Shown here: positions 51,736 through 59,716 of the stretch, in pieces | Layout of the letters: every line of letters begins with the position of its first letter | Position numbering within the stretch: position 1 is the first letter of the stretch | Origin: Thioclava arctica | Lineage (GTDB): Bacteria > Pseudomonadota > Alphaproteobacteria > Rhodobacterales > Rhodobacteraceae | Length of the DNA stretch: 64,000 nt | Assembly (NCBI RefSeq): GCF_040892615.1 | Contig: NZ_JBFRYC010000009.1 | Span: forward strand, 1-64,000 | Direction: 5' to 3' | Made by a program: the position numbers and the translations under genes | The notes under the pieces: model-generated | The model's database searches: none | What the model was told of the DNA's origin: nothing | What the model saw: only the letters and a program-made list of their open reading frames with translations

Positions 51736-52641
51736 TCAGCCCGCTTTCATGCGCTGATGAGTGTCGATCAGGATCTGCCCCAAGCCTCGGAACAGATCTG
51801 CGCGCGCCGTGCTTGTGCGCCAGCCGAGAACCACCCGGCGCGGGCAGGCATCGGGCAGCGGCGCAATCGCCAGATCTTGGCCACGCGCCACGCCTGCATC
51901 CAGCGCCAGATCGGGCAGCAGCGTGATCCCGAGCCCCTCGCTGACCATCGAAATCAGGGTGGTCAGCGAGGTCGCGGAAAAGCTGTCATCCTGCGCGATA
52001 TCGCGATCTGGAAAGGCCGAAAGCGCGTGGCGTTGCAGGCAATGGCCCTTTTCCAGCAGCATCAGCTTGGCCCCCTGCAACTGATCTCCGCCCACGGGTG
52101 CGGGGCCAAGACTGCCCGGCGGAGCGGCAAGGTGATAGCCATCCTCGAATAGCTCCATCACCGCGATTCCTTGAGTGTCAAAGGGCAGGGCGAACAAAAT
52201 CAGATCCAGTCGCCCCGCGCTGAGCCCCGCGATCAGGCTTTCGGTCATCTCCTCGCGCAAGAGAAGGCGAAGATCGGGGAAACGCGCGCGAATATCGGGT
52301 AGGGCGCGCGGGATCAGGAACGGTCCGATTGTGGGGATCGTGCCCAGGCGCAACTCTCCCCCCTCGGGCGCGGATTGCGCGGCGGCGAGTTCCTCTATCT
52401 CTTGCGTCGCCAGCAGAACGGCGCGGGCACGTTCTGCAATCTCAACCCCGACCGGCGTCAGGATGACCGAGCGTTTCGTGCGCTCGGCCAGTTGCACGCC
52501 AAGGCGTTCTTCCAGCTCACGCAAGCCCGTGCTGAGTGTGGGCTGCGTGACGAAACACATCTCTGCCGCACGCGAGAAATTCAGCGTATCGGCCATCGCG
52601 GTCAGAAAGCGCATCTGGCGCAGGGTGATGACAGGATTCAT
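51736..52641 (-). CDS. oxyR: OxyR-type LysR regulator with only one redox cysteine
   Basis: 301 residues: a LysR helix-turn-helix (about 3-62, NFSRAAEMCFVTQPTLSTGLRELEE is the core) and an effector domain similar to OxyR (GELRLGTIPTIGPFLIPRALP). The first redox Cys is present at 201 (LEKGHCLQRHALSAF), but the partner nine residues on (Cys208 in E. coli) is Phe210 here. It is divergent from a peroxiredoxin gene, the usual OxyR target. The ATG at 52641 was chosen; an in-frame GTG two codons upstream is possible. Its end lies 53 bases from the IS element. Confidence 0.85.
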   Translation of the reverse strand: MNPVITLRQMRFLTAMADTLNFSRAAEMCFVTQPTLSTGLRELEERLGVQLAERTKRSVILTPVGVEIAERARAVLLATQEIEELAAAQSAPEGGELRLGTIPTIGPFLIPRALPDIRARFPDLRLLLREEMTESLIAGLSAGRLDLILFALPFDTQGIAVMELFEDGYHLAAPPGSLGPAPVGGDQLQGAKLMLLEKGHCLQRHALSAFPDRDIAQDDSFSATSLTTLISMVSEGLGITLLPDLALDAGVARGQDLAIAPLPDACPRRVVLGWRTSTARADLFRGLGQILIDTHQRMKAG

Positions 52642-52681
52642 ATTCACTCACTCTATAACTGCGATATTTATAATCAATTTC

Positions 52682-52706
52682 ATTTATCAATAACCAGTCG
52701 ATAAAT
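52682..52706. promoter_or_regulatory. LysR-type palindrome between oxyR and the peroxiredoxin gene
   Basis: ATTTATC (52682-52688) and GATAAAT (52700-52706) form a perfect inverted repeat with 11 bases between, the classic LysR-box layout. It is about 40 bases from each start codon in a very AT-rich gap, and is the likely OxyR-binding site. Confidence 0.6.
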
Positions 52707-52743
52707 CTCTCTCATCGCAACCAAGACCTTGATGGAGAAACAG

Positions 52744-53391
52744 ATGACCGACACGATCCAAGCCCCGCAGATGCCCCAGCTCAACGCCCCGGCCCCCAGC
52801 TTTGACGCGCCCAGCACCCATGGCCAGCAAACGCTCGACGCCTATAAGGGCCAATGGCTGATCCTGTTCTCGCACCCGGCTGATTTCACGCCCGTTTGCA
52901 CCACCGAATTCATCGCCTTCGCCAAGAAACAAGATGATTTCACGGCCCGCAACACCGCGCTTCTGGGGCTCTCGATTGACAGCCACTACTCGCACATCGC
53001 CTGGATGCTCAACATCAAGGAGAAATTCGGCACCGAGATCAAGTTCCCGATCATTGCTGACCTCTCGATGACCGTGGCGCGCGATTACGGGATGATCCAG
53101 CCCGGCGCGTCTGACACCTCGGCGGTGCGTGCGACCTTTATCATCGACCCGCAAGGCGTGCTGCGTGCGATGATCTATTACCCGATGGTCGCGGGGCGCT
53201 CGATTGATGAGATTCACCGCCTGCTGGTGGCGCTGCAAACCGCCGATGAGAACAAATGCGCGATGCCGGAAAACTGGAAGCCCGGTGATGCGGTGATCGT
53301 GCCGACGCCTGCCACGCCCGAAGCGGCACTGGCGCGGGCCGGTGAAGGTTACCACACGGTGGATTGGTATTTCTCGACCCGTCAGCTGTGA
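52744..53391 (+). CDS. Peroxiredoxin, Prx6/AhpC-like
   Basis: 215 residues. The peroxidatic Cys is Cys52 in HPADFTPVCTTEF, and the PxxxTxxC motif is intact. The C-terminal extension with KCAMPENWKPGD (Cys172) is typical of the Prx6 branch, where this Cys may resolve the sulfenic acid. It reduces hydrogen peroxide and organic peroxides in the cytoplasm. The ATG at 52744 has GGAGAAA upstream; an ATG at 52732 is an alternative. It is divergent from oxyR, and a strong terminator follows its stop. Confidence 0.92.
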   Translation: MTDTIQAPQMPQLNAPAPSFDAPSTHGQQTLDAYKGQWLILFSHPADFTPVCTTEFIAFAKKQDDFTARNTALLGLSIDSHYSHIAWMLNIKEKFGTEIKFPIIADLSMTVARDYGMIQPGASDTSAVRATFIIDPQGVLRAMIYYPMVAGRSIDEIHRLLVALQTADENKCAMPENWKPGDAVIVPTPATPEAALARAGEGYHTVDWYFSTRQL

Positions 53392-53425
53392 AAGGCAGCC
53401 CCGGCGCGCGGTCGCCGGGGCCTTC
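53391..53425 (+). terminator. Terminator after the peroxiredoxin gene
   Basis: GCCCCGGCG (53398-53406) pairs with CGCCGGGGC (53413-53421) with flanking AAGG/CCTT pairs. It begins at the stop codon. Confidence 0.7.
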
Positions 53426-53508
53426 ACAACGTGAGTGAAATTCAAAGGAAAACTATGATGCCCAGGATCTAAAATATCGACAGTCTTCGCAATATTCTGG
53501 GCCAGTCG

Positions 53509-53527
53509 TTCGGACCCTAGGTCCGAA
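53509..53527. repeat. Near-perfect palindrome TTCGGACC-CTA-GGTCCGAA
   Basis: An 8-bp inverted repeat with a three-base centre, 12 bases after the end (on its strand) of the zinc-ribbon gene. It could be that gene's terminator or a protein-binding site. Confidence 0.5.
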
Positions 53528-53538
53528 CCCCGTGGATA

Positions 53539-53763
53539 TCACTGTCGCCAAGTCGGTTTCTTGCCGAATGCTTTCATTGTGATCTTCTCGATCTCAGCTT
53601 TCCCCTTGGCTATCATGGCCTTTCTGATTGCTCCAAGAGTTCCGATTTCGGCCCCACAGTTATTGCACATAATGATGTCATCATCGTCCGGAGCATCGTT
53701 CAGGTCAATAGTTAGCGGCTCTCCACACTTTCCACATGTTGCTGAAACTAAATCTTCTGACAT
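53539..53763 (-). CDS. Small zinc-ribbon protein
   Basis: 74 residues with two CxxC knuckles (TCGKCGEPL and MCNNCGAEIG), forming a four-Cys zinc ribbon. A basic helix follows (IRKAMIAKGKAEIEKITMKAFGKK). No other domain. AGGAGA precedes the ATG. The gene is richer in AT than its neighbours, and proteins of this kind are common in phage and integrated elements, so it may be acquired. The function is unknown; nucleic-acid or protein binding is possible. Confidence 0.72.
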   Translation of the reverse strand: MSEDLVSATCGKCGEPLTIDLNDAPDDDDIIMCNNCGAEIGTLGAIRKAMIAKGKAEIEKITMKAFGKKPTWRQ

Positions 53764-53884
53764 GCTCGCGTCTCCTTGAAATAGATTTTAAGGTTTCATC
53801 CGCTGTGTGAGTTTGTCAAATATACAATCGCGCAAATAGCGTTATAAAGTGGCCCGTTTGCGCTGGCCGCTTTTGCCTTGGCGC

Positions 53885-54214
53885 TCAGATCGCGCTGCTC
53901 AGAGATTGCGAAATCAAACGGGCGCGCGTGGGTGCATTAAAGGGATGGACGAGCGCGTTCTCAAGTGCTGCCACTTTGACATAGCCAAGATCGCTCAGAT
54001 CGGCTGTCTTCCCGGTGATCTGCTGTACGCGCGTCTGATCAAACAGACTCAGATGCGGATCAGCGGGCATGAAATAGGATGGATCCGCCCCGTTTTGCCC
54101 GCCACTGCTTGGGCTGGCCATCATTTCGCCAGGCTGGCCATTTTTGGCTAAAACCGGAGAGGCTGCGACGAGTGCCAAGGCGCTGGCTGCAAAAACCTGC
54201 GTTAATTTTGTCAT
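53885..54214 (-). CDS. Small secreted hypothetical protein
   Basis: 109 residues with a clear signal peptide (hydrophobic 5-22, cleavage after VLAK). The mature 86 residues are acidic to neutral, without Cys, and include LSLFDQTRVQQITGKTADLSDLGYVKVAALENALVHP. I do not recognise the family. An AAGGAAG ribosome site lies before the ATG. It is monocistronic. Confidence 0.68.
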   Translation of the reverse strand: MTKLTQVFAASALALVAASPVLAKNGQPGEMMASPSSGGQNGADPSYFMPADPHLSLFDQTRVQQITGKTADLSDLGYVKVAALENALVHPFNAPTRARLISQSLSSAI

Positions 54215-54554
54215 GGGTCTTCCTTTCCGGTTTGGTTGCGTACAGCCCGCAAACTATGCGTTGTCCTGCTGCTCTGATCGACGCCTCGCCCGCGCATCCC
54301 AGATATTCGCTGGTTGCGACATTCTATCATCAAATCTGGACGTTGGGGCGCTATGACAAGGTCACGCTTGCGCAAGTTTCGGTGAAGCTCGGGCTGATCA
54401 CCGCTGGATCACGCAGCGCGCAGCGAGTGCGGCATCGGCCCGCGTGAACAGGGGCGTTGCGGGTCAGAGTGCAATTCTTGATTGAACCATACCAAGGCGT
54501 AAGGAAAAGTATTTCGTTCGCGATTCCTATGTGTTAGCGTTTATTGAGCAGTAA
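54215..54554. other. Intergenic stretch with no gene
   Basis: 340 bases between two divergent genes. The short open frames here lack ribosome sites and family features. The last 80 bases before the Hint gene are AT-rich and probably hold its promoter. No convincing repeat or RNA structure was seen. Confidence 0.5.
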
Positions 54555-55664
54555 ATGAGGGCCGAAAAACAGGCCCCGGTGGACGAGACGAGGCAGATGA
54601 ACAAGGCGCGCTATCAAGGCACGTTCGTCATTTCATGGGCGCAGACGGAAATCGACGGCACGCCGTCGCCGGCACCCGATATCGTGACGGTGGGGGCCAA
54701 TTGGCGCTGGAGTGGCGAGGCGCTGCGCGTCGATGGCCCCAATGATTTGCTGATTTTGCGCGATGCGTTGGGCGATGATCTGCGCCGGGCGCGGGCCGCC
54801 AAAGTGGTGCGTCGTTTGCTGGGCGATGCGCTGGGCGCACGCCGCTTGCCGATCGATCTGTCCGAAGACCAAGACAGCCCAAATCAAAGCTTTACTGTCA
54901 CTGATGGCTATCACGCCTATGTCGTGACGCTGATCGAATTGTCCGATACTGGTGCGCGTTTGTTGATGTTCTCGGGGCGCATTCCGCCCGCTGACAGCGA
55001 TCTTTGGGTCGTGGATCGCGCGCTGGATTTGCGGCCCAAAGCGGCGCGCAACGGTCCTGCCGGGGTGATCTGTTTCACGCCCGGCACGCTGATCAACACG
55101 CCTGATGGCCGTCGCCCCGTCGAGGCATTGCGCCCCGGCGATGCGGTGGCCACGCGCGATGACGGCGCCCAAGCGATCCGCTGGATTGGGCAGCGCCGGA
55201 TTTCGGGCGCGCGCCTTCATGCGATGCCGCATCTGCGTCCGGTGCGGATCGCGGGCGGGGCGCTGGGGCTGGATCGTCCCGATGCCGACCTGCTGGTGTC
55301 GCCACAGCACCGGATGTTGCTGCGCGGCCCCTCAGCGCGCGCGCTTTTTGCCGAGGATGAGGTTCTGGTGCGGGCCTGCGATTTGGTCAATGGCCGCTCG
55401 ATCCGATTTGAAGGCGGCATGCCTGAGTTGCACTATATTCACCTTCTGCTGGATCGCCACGAAGTGCTTTGGGCCAATGGCTTGGAGACCGAAAGTTTCC
55501 ATCCTGCCTCGACCGCGCTGGAAATGATCGCGCCCGATCAGCGTGCGGGCCTGAGCGAAATTGTCCCCGAGGTCGCGGATAACCCGCTCAGTTATGGTGC
55601 CTATGCAAGGCGCGCGCTGAAATCCTCGGAAGCCGCGATTTTGCGTCACGATCTGGCCGCCTGA
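54555..55664 (+). CDS. Hint-domain (hedgehog/intein) protein, second copy
   Basis: 369 residues. The first 165 form an N-terminal domain starting YQGTFVISWAQTEIDG, a pattern I recall from Rhodobacteraceae Hint proteins. The Hint domain begins at about 173 with ICFTPGTLINTPDGRRPVEALRPGDAVATRD (Cys lead residue) and ends with LLVSPQHRMLL and the HLLLDRHEVLWANGLETESFHP segment. No signal peptide. The start is either 54555 or an ATG at 54597; the longer form keeps the family N terminus. The function is unknown; self-processing is possible. Confidence 0.82.
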   Translation: MRAEKQAPVDETRQMNKARYQGTFVISWAQTEIDGTPSPAPDIVTVGANWRWSGEALRVDGPNDLLILRDALGDDLRRARAAKVVRRLLGDALGARRLPIDLSEDQDSPNQSFTVTDGYHAYVVTLIELSDTGARLLMFSGRIPPADSDLWVVDRALDLRPKAARNGPAGVICFTPGTLINTPDGRRPVEALRPGDAVATRDDGAQAIRWIGQRRISGARLHAMPHLRPVRIAGGALGLDRPDADLLVSPQHRMLLRGPSARALFAEDEVLVRACDLVNGRSIRFEGGMPELHYIHLLLDRHEVLWANGLETESFHPASTALEMIAPDQRAGLSEIVPEVADNPLSYGAYARRALKSSEAAILRHDLAA

Positions 55665-55768
55665 GCCGCGATCTGGCGCGGGTTGCGAGCCTGCGCACAG
55701 CCCCTTGCGCATTTTTCGTCTTTTCTCGACGCGCGCCTGCCCCTAGTTTTGGCTCAAAAGGGGGCGTT

Positions 55769-56542
55769 ATGACCAGACCAGTCGTCGGCATCATCGGAAA
55801 TCGCGGCCTTGTGGGCGATCGCTATCCCGTCCATGAGGGCGGGCAGCTGAACTCGCAAGCGATCAGCCAAGTCTCTGATTGCATTCCGCTATTGATCCCT
55901 GCTGACCCTGAATATTTCTCGATTGAGGAACTGTGCGAGGTCTGTGATGGCTTCTTGCTAACGGGCGGGCGGCCCAATGTGCATCCTTCTGAATATGGCG
56001 AGGAAGCGACCGAAAAGCACGGTACTTTCGATCAGGCCCGCGATGCGATTACGCTGCCACTGGTGCGCCACTGCGTGCAGACGGGTCAGCCGTTTTTCGG
56101 CATTTGCCGTGGTTTCCAAGAGGTGAACGTGGCGATGGGCGGCACGCTTTATCCCGAGATCCGCGAATTGCCGGGCCGGATGAACCACCGCATGCCACCT
56201 GAGGGCGACTTGGCGCATGGCTTTTCCAATCGTCATAAGGTGATACTGGAACCGGGCGGCAAATTTTCCCAGCTTTTCGGCGCTGATGAGGTCGTAACCA
56301 ACACGCTGCACGGGCAGGGGATTTGCCAGCCCGGCGCGCGTATCGTTGTCGAGGGACGCGCCGAAGATGGCACGCCCGAGGCGATCTGGGTGCGCGGCGC
56401 CCCCGGTTTCACGATGTCGGTGCAATGGCATCCCGAATGGCAGGCGGCGGATGATCCCGTCTCGCGCCCGCTGTTTGAGGCGTTCGGTCACGCGGTGCGC
56501 GATTGGGCCGCTGGAAAACATAGCGCGGCCTGCGTCGCCTGA
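55769..56542 (+). CDS. Class I glutamine-amidotransferase-like hydrolase (PuuD-like)
   Basis: 257 residues of the peptidase C26 fold. The nucleophile Cys is in GICRGFQEVNVAMGG (near residue 113), with the His of QWHPEW as part of the triad. The family includes gamma-glutamyl-GABA hydrolase of putrescine breakdown and related enzymes. FLLTGGRPNVHPSEYG fits that group. No other putrescine genes are in the window, so the substrate is open. It is followed 12 bases later by a broken isomerase gene. Confidence 0.85.
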   Translation: MTRPVVGIIGNRGLVGDRYPVHEGGQLNSQAISQVSDCIPLLIPADPEYFSIEELCEVCDGFLLTGGRPNVHPSEYGEEATEKHGTFDQARDAITLPLVRHCVQTGQPFFGICRGFQEVNVAMGGTLYPEIRELPGRMNHRMPPEGDLAHGFSNRHKVILEPGGKFSQLFGADEVVTNTLHGQGICQPGARIVVEGRAEDGTPEAIWVRGAPGFTMSVQWHPEWQAADDPVSRPLFEAFGHAVRDWAAGKHSAACVA

Positions 56543-56553
56543 CCCCTTGGGAT

Positions 56554-57053
56554 ATGAAACGCTCGCGCGTCAATGAGATCACCGCTAAGGCAGAAGAGAT
56601 GATCCTCGAATTTGGTTTCCGCCTGCCGCCCTTTGCCTAGTGGAGCCCGGCCGAGTTTCGCGCCCGGCCACCCCACGCAACGCGTGGTAGAGGCCCAGAT
56701 GGGGTAGGATATCACCGATCTCGGGCAGGGCGATCGAGCTGTGCGGTTCAGACGCGCAGGGGGCCTATGATGCCATGGCGGGCGGGATCGCGATGTGTGA
56801 CGGGCAGCCGCGCCGCTATGGGCCGGGCGAAGTCTTGATCTTGCGTCCGGGCGCAAGCGTGACGCTGCGCCCAGGTGATTGGCACGCCTTTTGGGGCGAG
56901 GGCGGCGATGTGCTGATCGGCGAGGTCTCGACGGTGAATGACGACCGCACCGACACTATCTTTCGCGACCCGATTGGCCGGGTCTCCGACATCGAGGAAG
57001 ACGAAGCGCCGCGCCATCTATTGGTCAACGATTGCGACAGGTTTTTGTCGTAA
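56554..57053 (+). pseudogene. D-lyxose isomerase-like gene, disrupted
   Basis: It starts MKRSRVNEITAKAEEM and reads FRLPPFA, then TAG, where relatives have Tyr (FAYWSP). A second TAG-type stop follows near 56707, and the frame then shifts. The C-terminal part is open from about 56770 (DAMAGGIAMCDGQPR to HAFWGEGGDVLIGEVSTVNDDRTD). The middle third, which holds the metal-binding His residues in intact enzymes, is missing. It is a dead copy of a sugar isomerase (DUF1498/LyxI-like), possibly once in an operon with the preceding hydrolase. Confidence 0.78.
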
Positions 57054-57905
57054 TTACAGGTATTTGGCGGCCTCTTTTCGGGCAAAGCTCTTGAGCCGCT
57101 CGCCATGCGCGAGCAGCCATGCTTGCACCCGCTCGGGGTCTTTCTTGGACAGCTCGCGCAGCCACCACGCAATGGCTTTTTGAATGAACCAGTCGCGATC
57201 TTCTGCCAGCGCTTCGGCCCAGCTCAAGACGCGCTCGCGCACGGCCAGATCGTCGGGTTTGGGGTTGCGAAGCTTTGTCCAAGGGAGCGTGATCACAAAG
57301 GCGGCGCGCCGCGTCCACATCTGCTCGCTTTGGGTCCAGCTTTCGACCTGATCCAGCCGCGTCGGATCGGCCACCACCCGTTTTTCACCCGCTTTGCACA
57401 CGGTATCGGCAATCGCCCAAGCGTCCAATTGCGCCACCCAAGAGGCGATCAGATCCCACGCCGCCTCATCGGGGCGCAGCCGCGCTTGCACCAACAACTT
57501 CGCCGCTGCAATCCGCGCCTCGTGGATGTCGCTATCCCACAATCCGCGCGCCAGTTCGACCCGACCCGGCACATCCAGTTGCCCGCGCCACAGCGTGACC
57601 ATATCGTCGATCGCAGGGGTCGAAACGCCAAGATAGCGCCGCTCGGCCTTGTGATAGGCCGCCATTTCCGCTGCCTTTTCCGCGTTTTGCCAGCTTTCGA
57701 GCGCAAAAAGTGCGTCCTCCAGGCTGGGCGGAGGGCCAAGCGGATCGCTCTCCTCCTCAGCCTCGGCAAAGCTTTCATAGTCGGCGTCCGAGGCGGCATA
57801 GGCCTGTGCCTCGGCATGCAGGCGGGCCTCTTCTTCGGGGGGGAGAGGGGCGAAATCCTGCGCGCTGGGGCGGGCGATGCCCCGCTTGCCACGTTTGCGG
57901 CTCAT
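57054..57905 (-). CDS. DNA alkylation repair protein (AlkD-like, HEAT repeats)
   Basis: 283 residues. The N-terminal 75 are charged and probably disordered. Residues about 85-280 form the AlkD HEAT-repeat glycosylase fold: YLGVSTPAIDDMVTLW, ARGLWDSDIHEARIAAAKLL, VAQLDAWAIADTVC, and DRDWFIQKAIAWWLRELSKKDP near the end. Relatives excise alkylated bases. The start overlaps the glmS stop (ATGA), so it is co-translated with glmS and glmU, an unexpected partner. Its stop codon directly abuts the end of the pseudogene on the other strand. Confidence 0.85.
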   Translation of the reverse strand: MSRKRGKRGIARPSAQDFAPLPPEEEARLHAEAQAYAASDADYESFAEAEEESDPLGPPPSLEDALFALESWQNAEKAAEMAAYHKAERRYLGVSTPAIDDMVTLWRGQLDVPGRVELARGLWDSDIHEARIAAAKLLVQARLRPDEAAWDLIASWVAQLDAWAIADTVCKAGEKRVVADPTRLDQVESWTQSEQMWTRRAAFVITLPWTKLRNPKPDDLAVRERVLSWAEALAEDRDWFIQKAIAWWLRELSKKDPERVQAWLLAHGERLKSFARKEAAKYL

Positions 57906-59716
57906 TCGACCGTCACCGATTTTGCCAGATTGCGGGGTTGATCCACATCCGTTCCTTTCGCGACTGCTGTGTGATAGGCCAGCAGTTGCGCTGGTATTGC
58001 ATACAGGATTGGCGCGAAAGGTTCTGCGATTTCAGGCAGTTGTAGCTGCGCCCATGTGCCGTCACCGGCCGCTGCCAACCCCTTGGAATCCGAGGCCAGC
58101 AACACCATCCCGTGACGCGCCATGACCTCTTGCATGTTCGAGACGGTCTTGTCGAACAGCCGATCAAAGGGGGCCATGACAATCACCGGAACCATTCGGT
58201 CAATCAGTGCAATGGGGCCGTGTTTCAGCTCTCCACTCGCATAACCTTCGGCATGTATATAGCTGATTTCCTTGAGTTTCAACGCGCCTTCCAGCGCCAG
58301 CGGATACATCGGCCCACGCCCCAGGAACAAGATATCCTGCGCTTCGGCCAAGCTTTCGGCGAGCATGGCGATTGGCTCGGACAGCGCCAGCGCGGTGTTC
58401 ATCAACCCGGGCAGGGCGCGCAGAGCATCGGCATGGCCGTCCAGCGTCGGCGCGTCCAGTTCGTCGCGGTCACGCCCGGCCTTGAGCGCCATCACCGCGA
58501 GCACCAGAAGTTGCGCGGTAAACGCTTTGGTCGAGGCCACGCCGACCTCAACCCCTGCCATGATCGGCAGCGCAATATCGCATTCGCGCGCGATCGAGGA
58601 GGTCGGCACGTTCACCACGGCGACGGTCTTGGCGACCTTTCCTTGGCAATAGCGCAGGGCGGCCAGCGTGTCGGCGGTCTCGCCCGACTGGCTGACGAAG
58701 ATCGCAAGGCTGCGCTGCGACAGTGGCGGCTCGCGATAGCGAAATTCCGACGCGACATCGATTTCAACGGGGATGCGCGCGAACTCCTCGAACCAATATT
58801 TCGCAACCGAGCAGGCGTAAAACGCGGTGCCACAGGCGACCAGCGTGATCCGGTCGATGTCGGAAAAGTCCAACTCTGCGGGCAGATACAACCCGGTTTG
58901 CGGCAGATAATGTCGCAAAGCGTCAGCTAGCACGACGGGTTGTTCGGCGATCTCCTTGCCCATGAAATGCTTGAACCCGGCCTTTTCGACCTGCGTCTGG
59001 CCCAGATCAATGCGCTGTTCCCCGCGATTGGCGCGCCGCCCGGCGGCGTCGAAAATCTCGGCACCGGCGCGGGTGATGATCGCGTAGTCGCCCTCTTCGA
59101 GATAGGTGATCCGGTCGGTCATCGGCGCCAGCGCAATCGCGTCGGAGCCGACAAACATCTCGCCATCGCCATGTCCGATCGCCAGCGGGCTGCCTTTGCG
59201 CGCGGCGATCATCAAATCGTCCTCGCCGTCGAACAACCAAAGCAGGGCAAACGCCCCTTCCAGCTTGCCCAGCGTGGCAATCGCGGCCTCTTTCGCCCCC
59301 ATCCCGCGATCCATGAACATCCGCGTCAGCAGCGCCACGGTTTCCGTATCGGTTTGCGTTTCGGGGGTAATTCCGGCCTCGGCCAGTTCTGCACGCAGCG
59401 CGCGATAATTCTCGATGATGCCGTTATGGACAACCGCGACAGGGCCAGAACGGTGCGGATGCGCGTTGGTGGCGGTCGGCGCGCCATGGGTGGCCCAACG
59501 GGTGTGGCCGATGCCCGATTTGCCTGCAAGTGGCTCATGCACCAGCAGGTCGGACAGGTTCACCAGCTTGCCGACCGCGCGGCGGCGATCCAGATGACCA
59601 TTGTTAACGGTCGCGATCCCGGCGCTGTCATAGCCGCGATATTCCAGCCGCTTGAGGCTTTCTACCAGCAGCGGCGCGACCTCGTGACTGCCGAGAACTC
59701 CCACGATTCCACACAT
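57902..59716 (-). CDS. glmS: Glutamine-fructose-6-phosphate aminotransferase (isomerising)
   Basis: 604 residues; makes glucosamine-6-phosphate from fructose-6-phosphate and glutamine, the first step to UDP-GlcNAc for peptidoglycan and lipopolysaccharide. The N terminus MCGIVGVLGS has the Cys nucleophile directly after Met1. The glutaminase domain covers about 1-225, and the two SIS sugar-isomerase domains cover about 280-600 (IFVSQSGETADTLAAL, DILFLGRGPMYPLALEGALKLKEISYIHAEGY). The start follows the glmU stop with no gap (TAA then ATG). No glmS ribozyme would fit here, since the leader is the glmU coding sequence. Confidence 0.96.
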   Translation of the reverse strand: MCGIVGVLGSHEVAPLLVESLKRLEYRGYDSAGIATVNNGHLDRRRAVGKLVNLSDLLVHEPLAGKSGIGHTRWATHGAPTATNAHPHRSGPVAVVHNGIIENYRALRAELAEAGITPETQTDTETVALLTRMFMDRGMGAKEAAIATLGKLEGAFALLWLFDGEDDLMIAARKGSPLAIGHGDGEMFVGSDAIALAPMTDRITYLEEGDYAIITRAGAEIFDAAGRRANRGEQRIDLGQTQVEKAGFKHFMGKEIAEQPVVLADALRHYLPQTGLYLPAELDFSDIDRITLVACGTAFYACSVAKYWFEEFARIPVEIDVASEFRYREPPLSQRSLAIFVSQSGETADTLAALRYCQGKVAKTVAVVNVPTSSIARECDIALPIMAGVEVGVASTKAFTAQLLVLAVMALKAGRDRDELDAPTLDGHADALRALPGLMNTALALSEPIAMLAESLAEAQDILFLGRGPMYPLALEGALKLKEISYIHAEGYASGELKHGPIALIDRMVPVIVMAPFDRLFDKTVSNMQEVMARHGMVLLASDSKGLAAAGDGTWAQLQLPEIAEPFAPILYAIPAQLLAYHTAVAKGTDVDQPRNLAKSVTVE

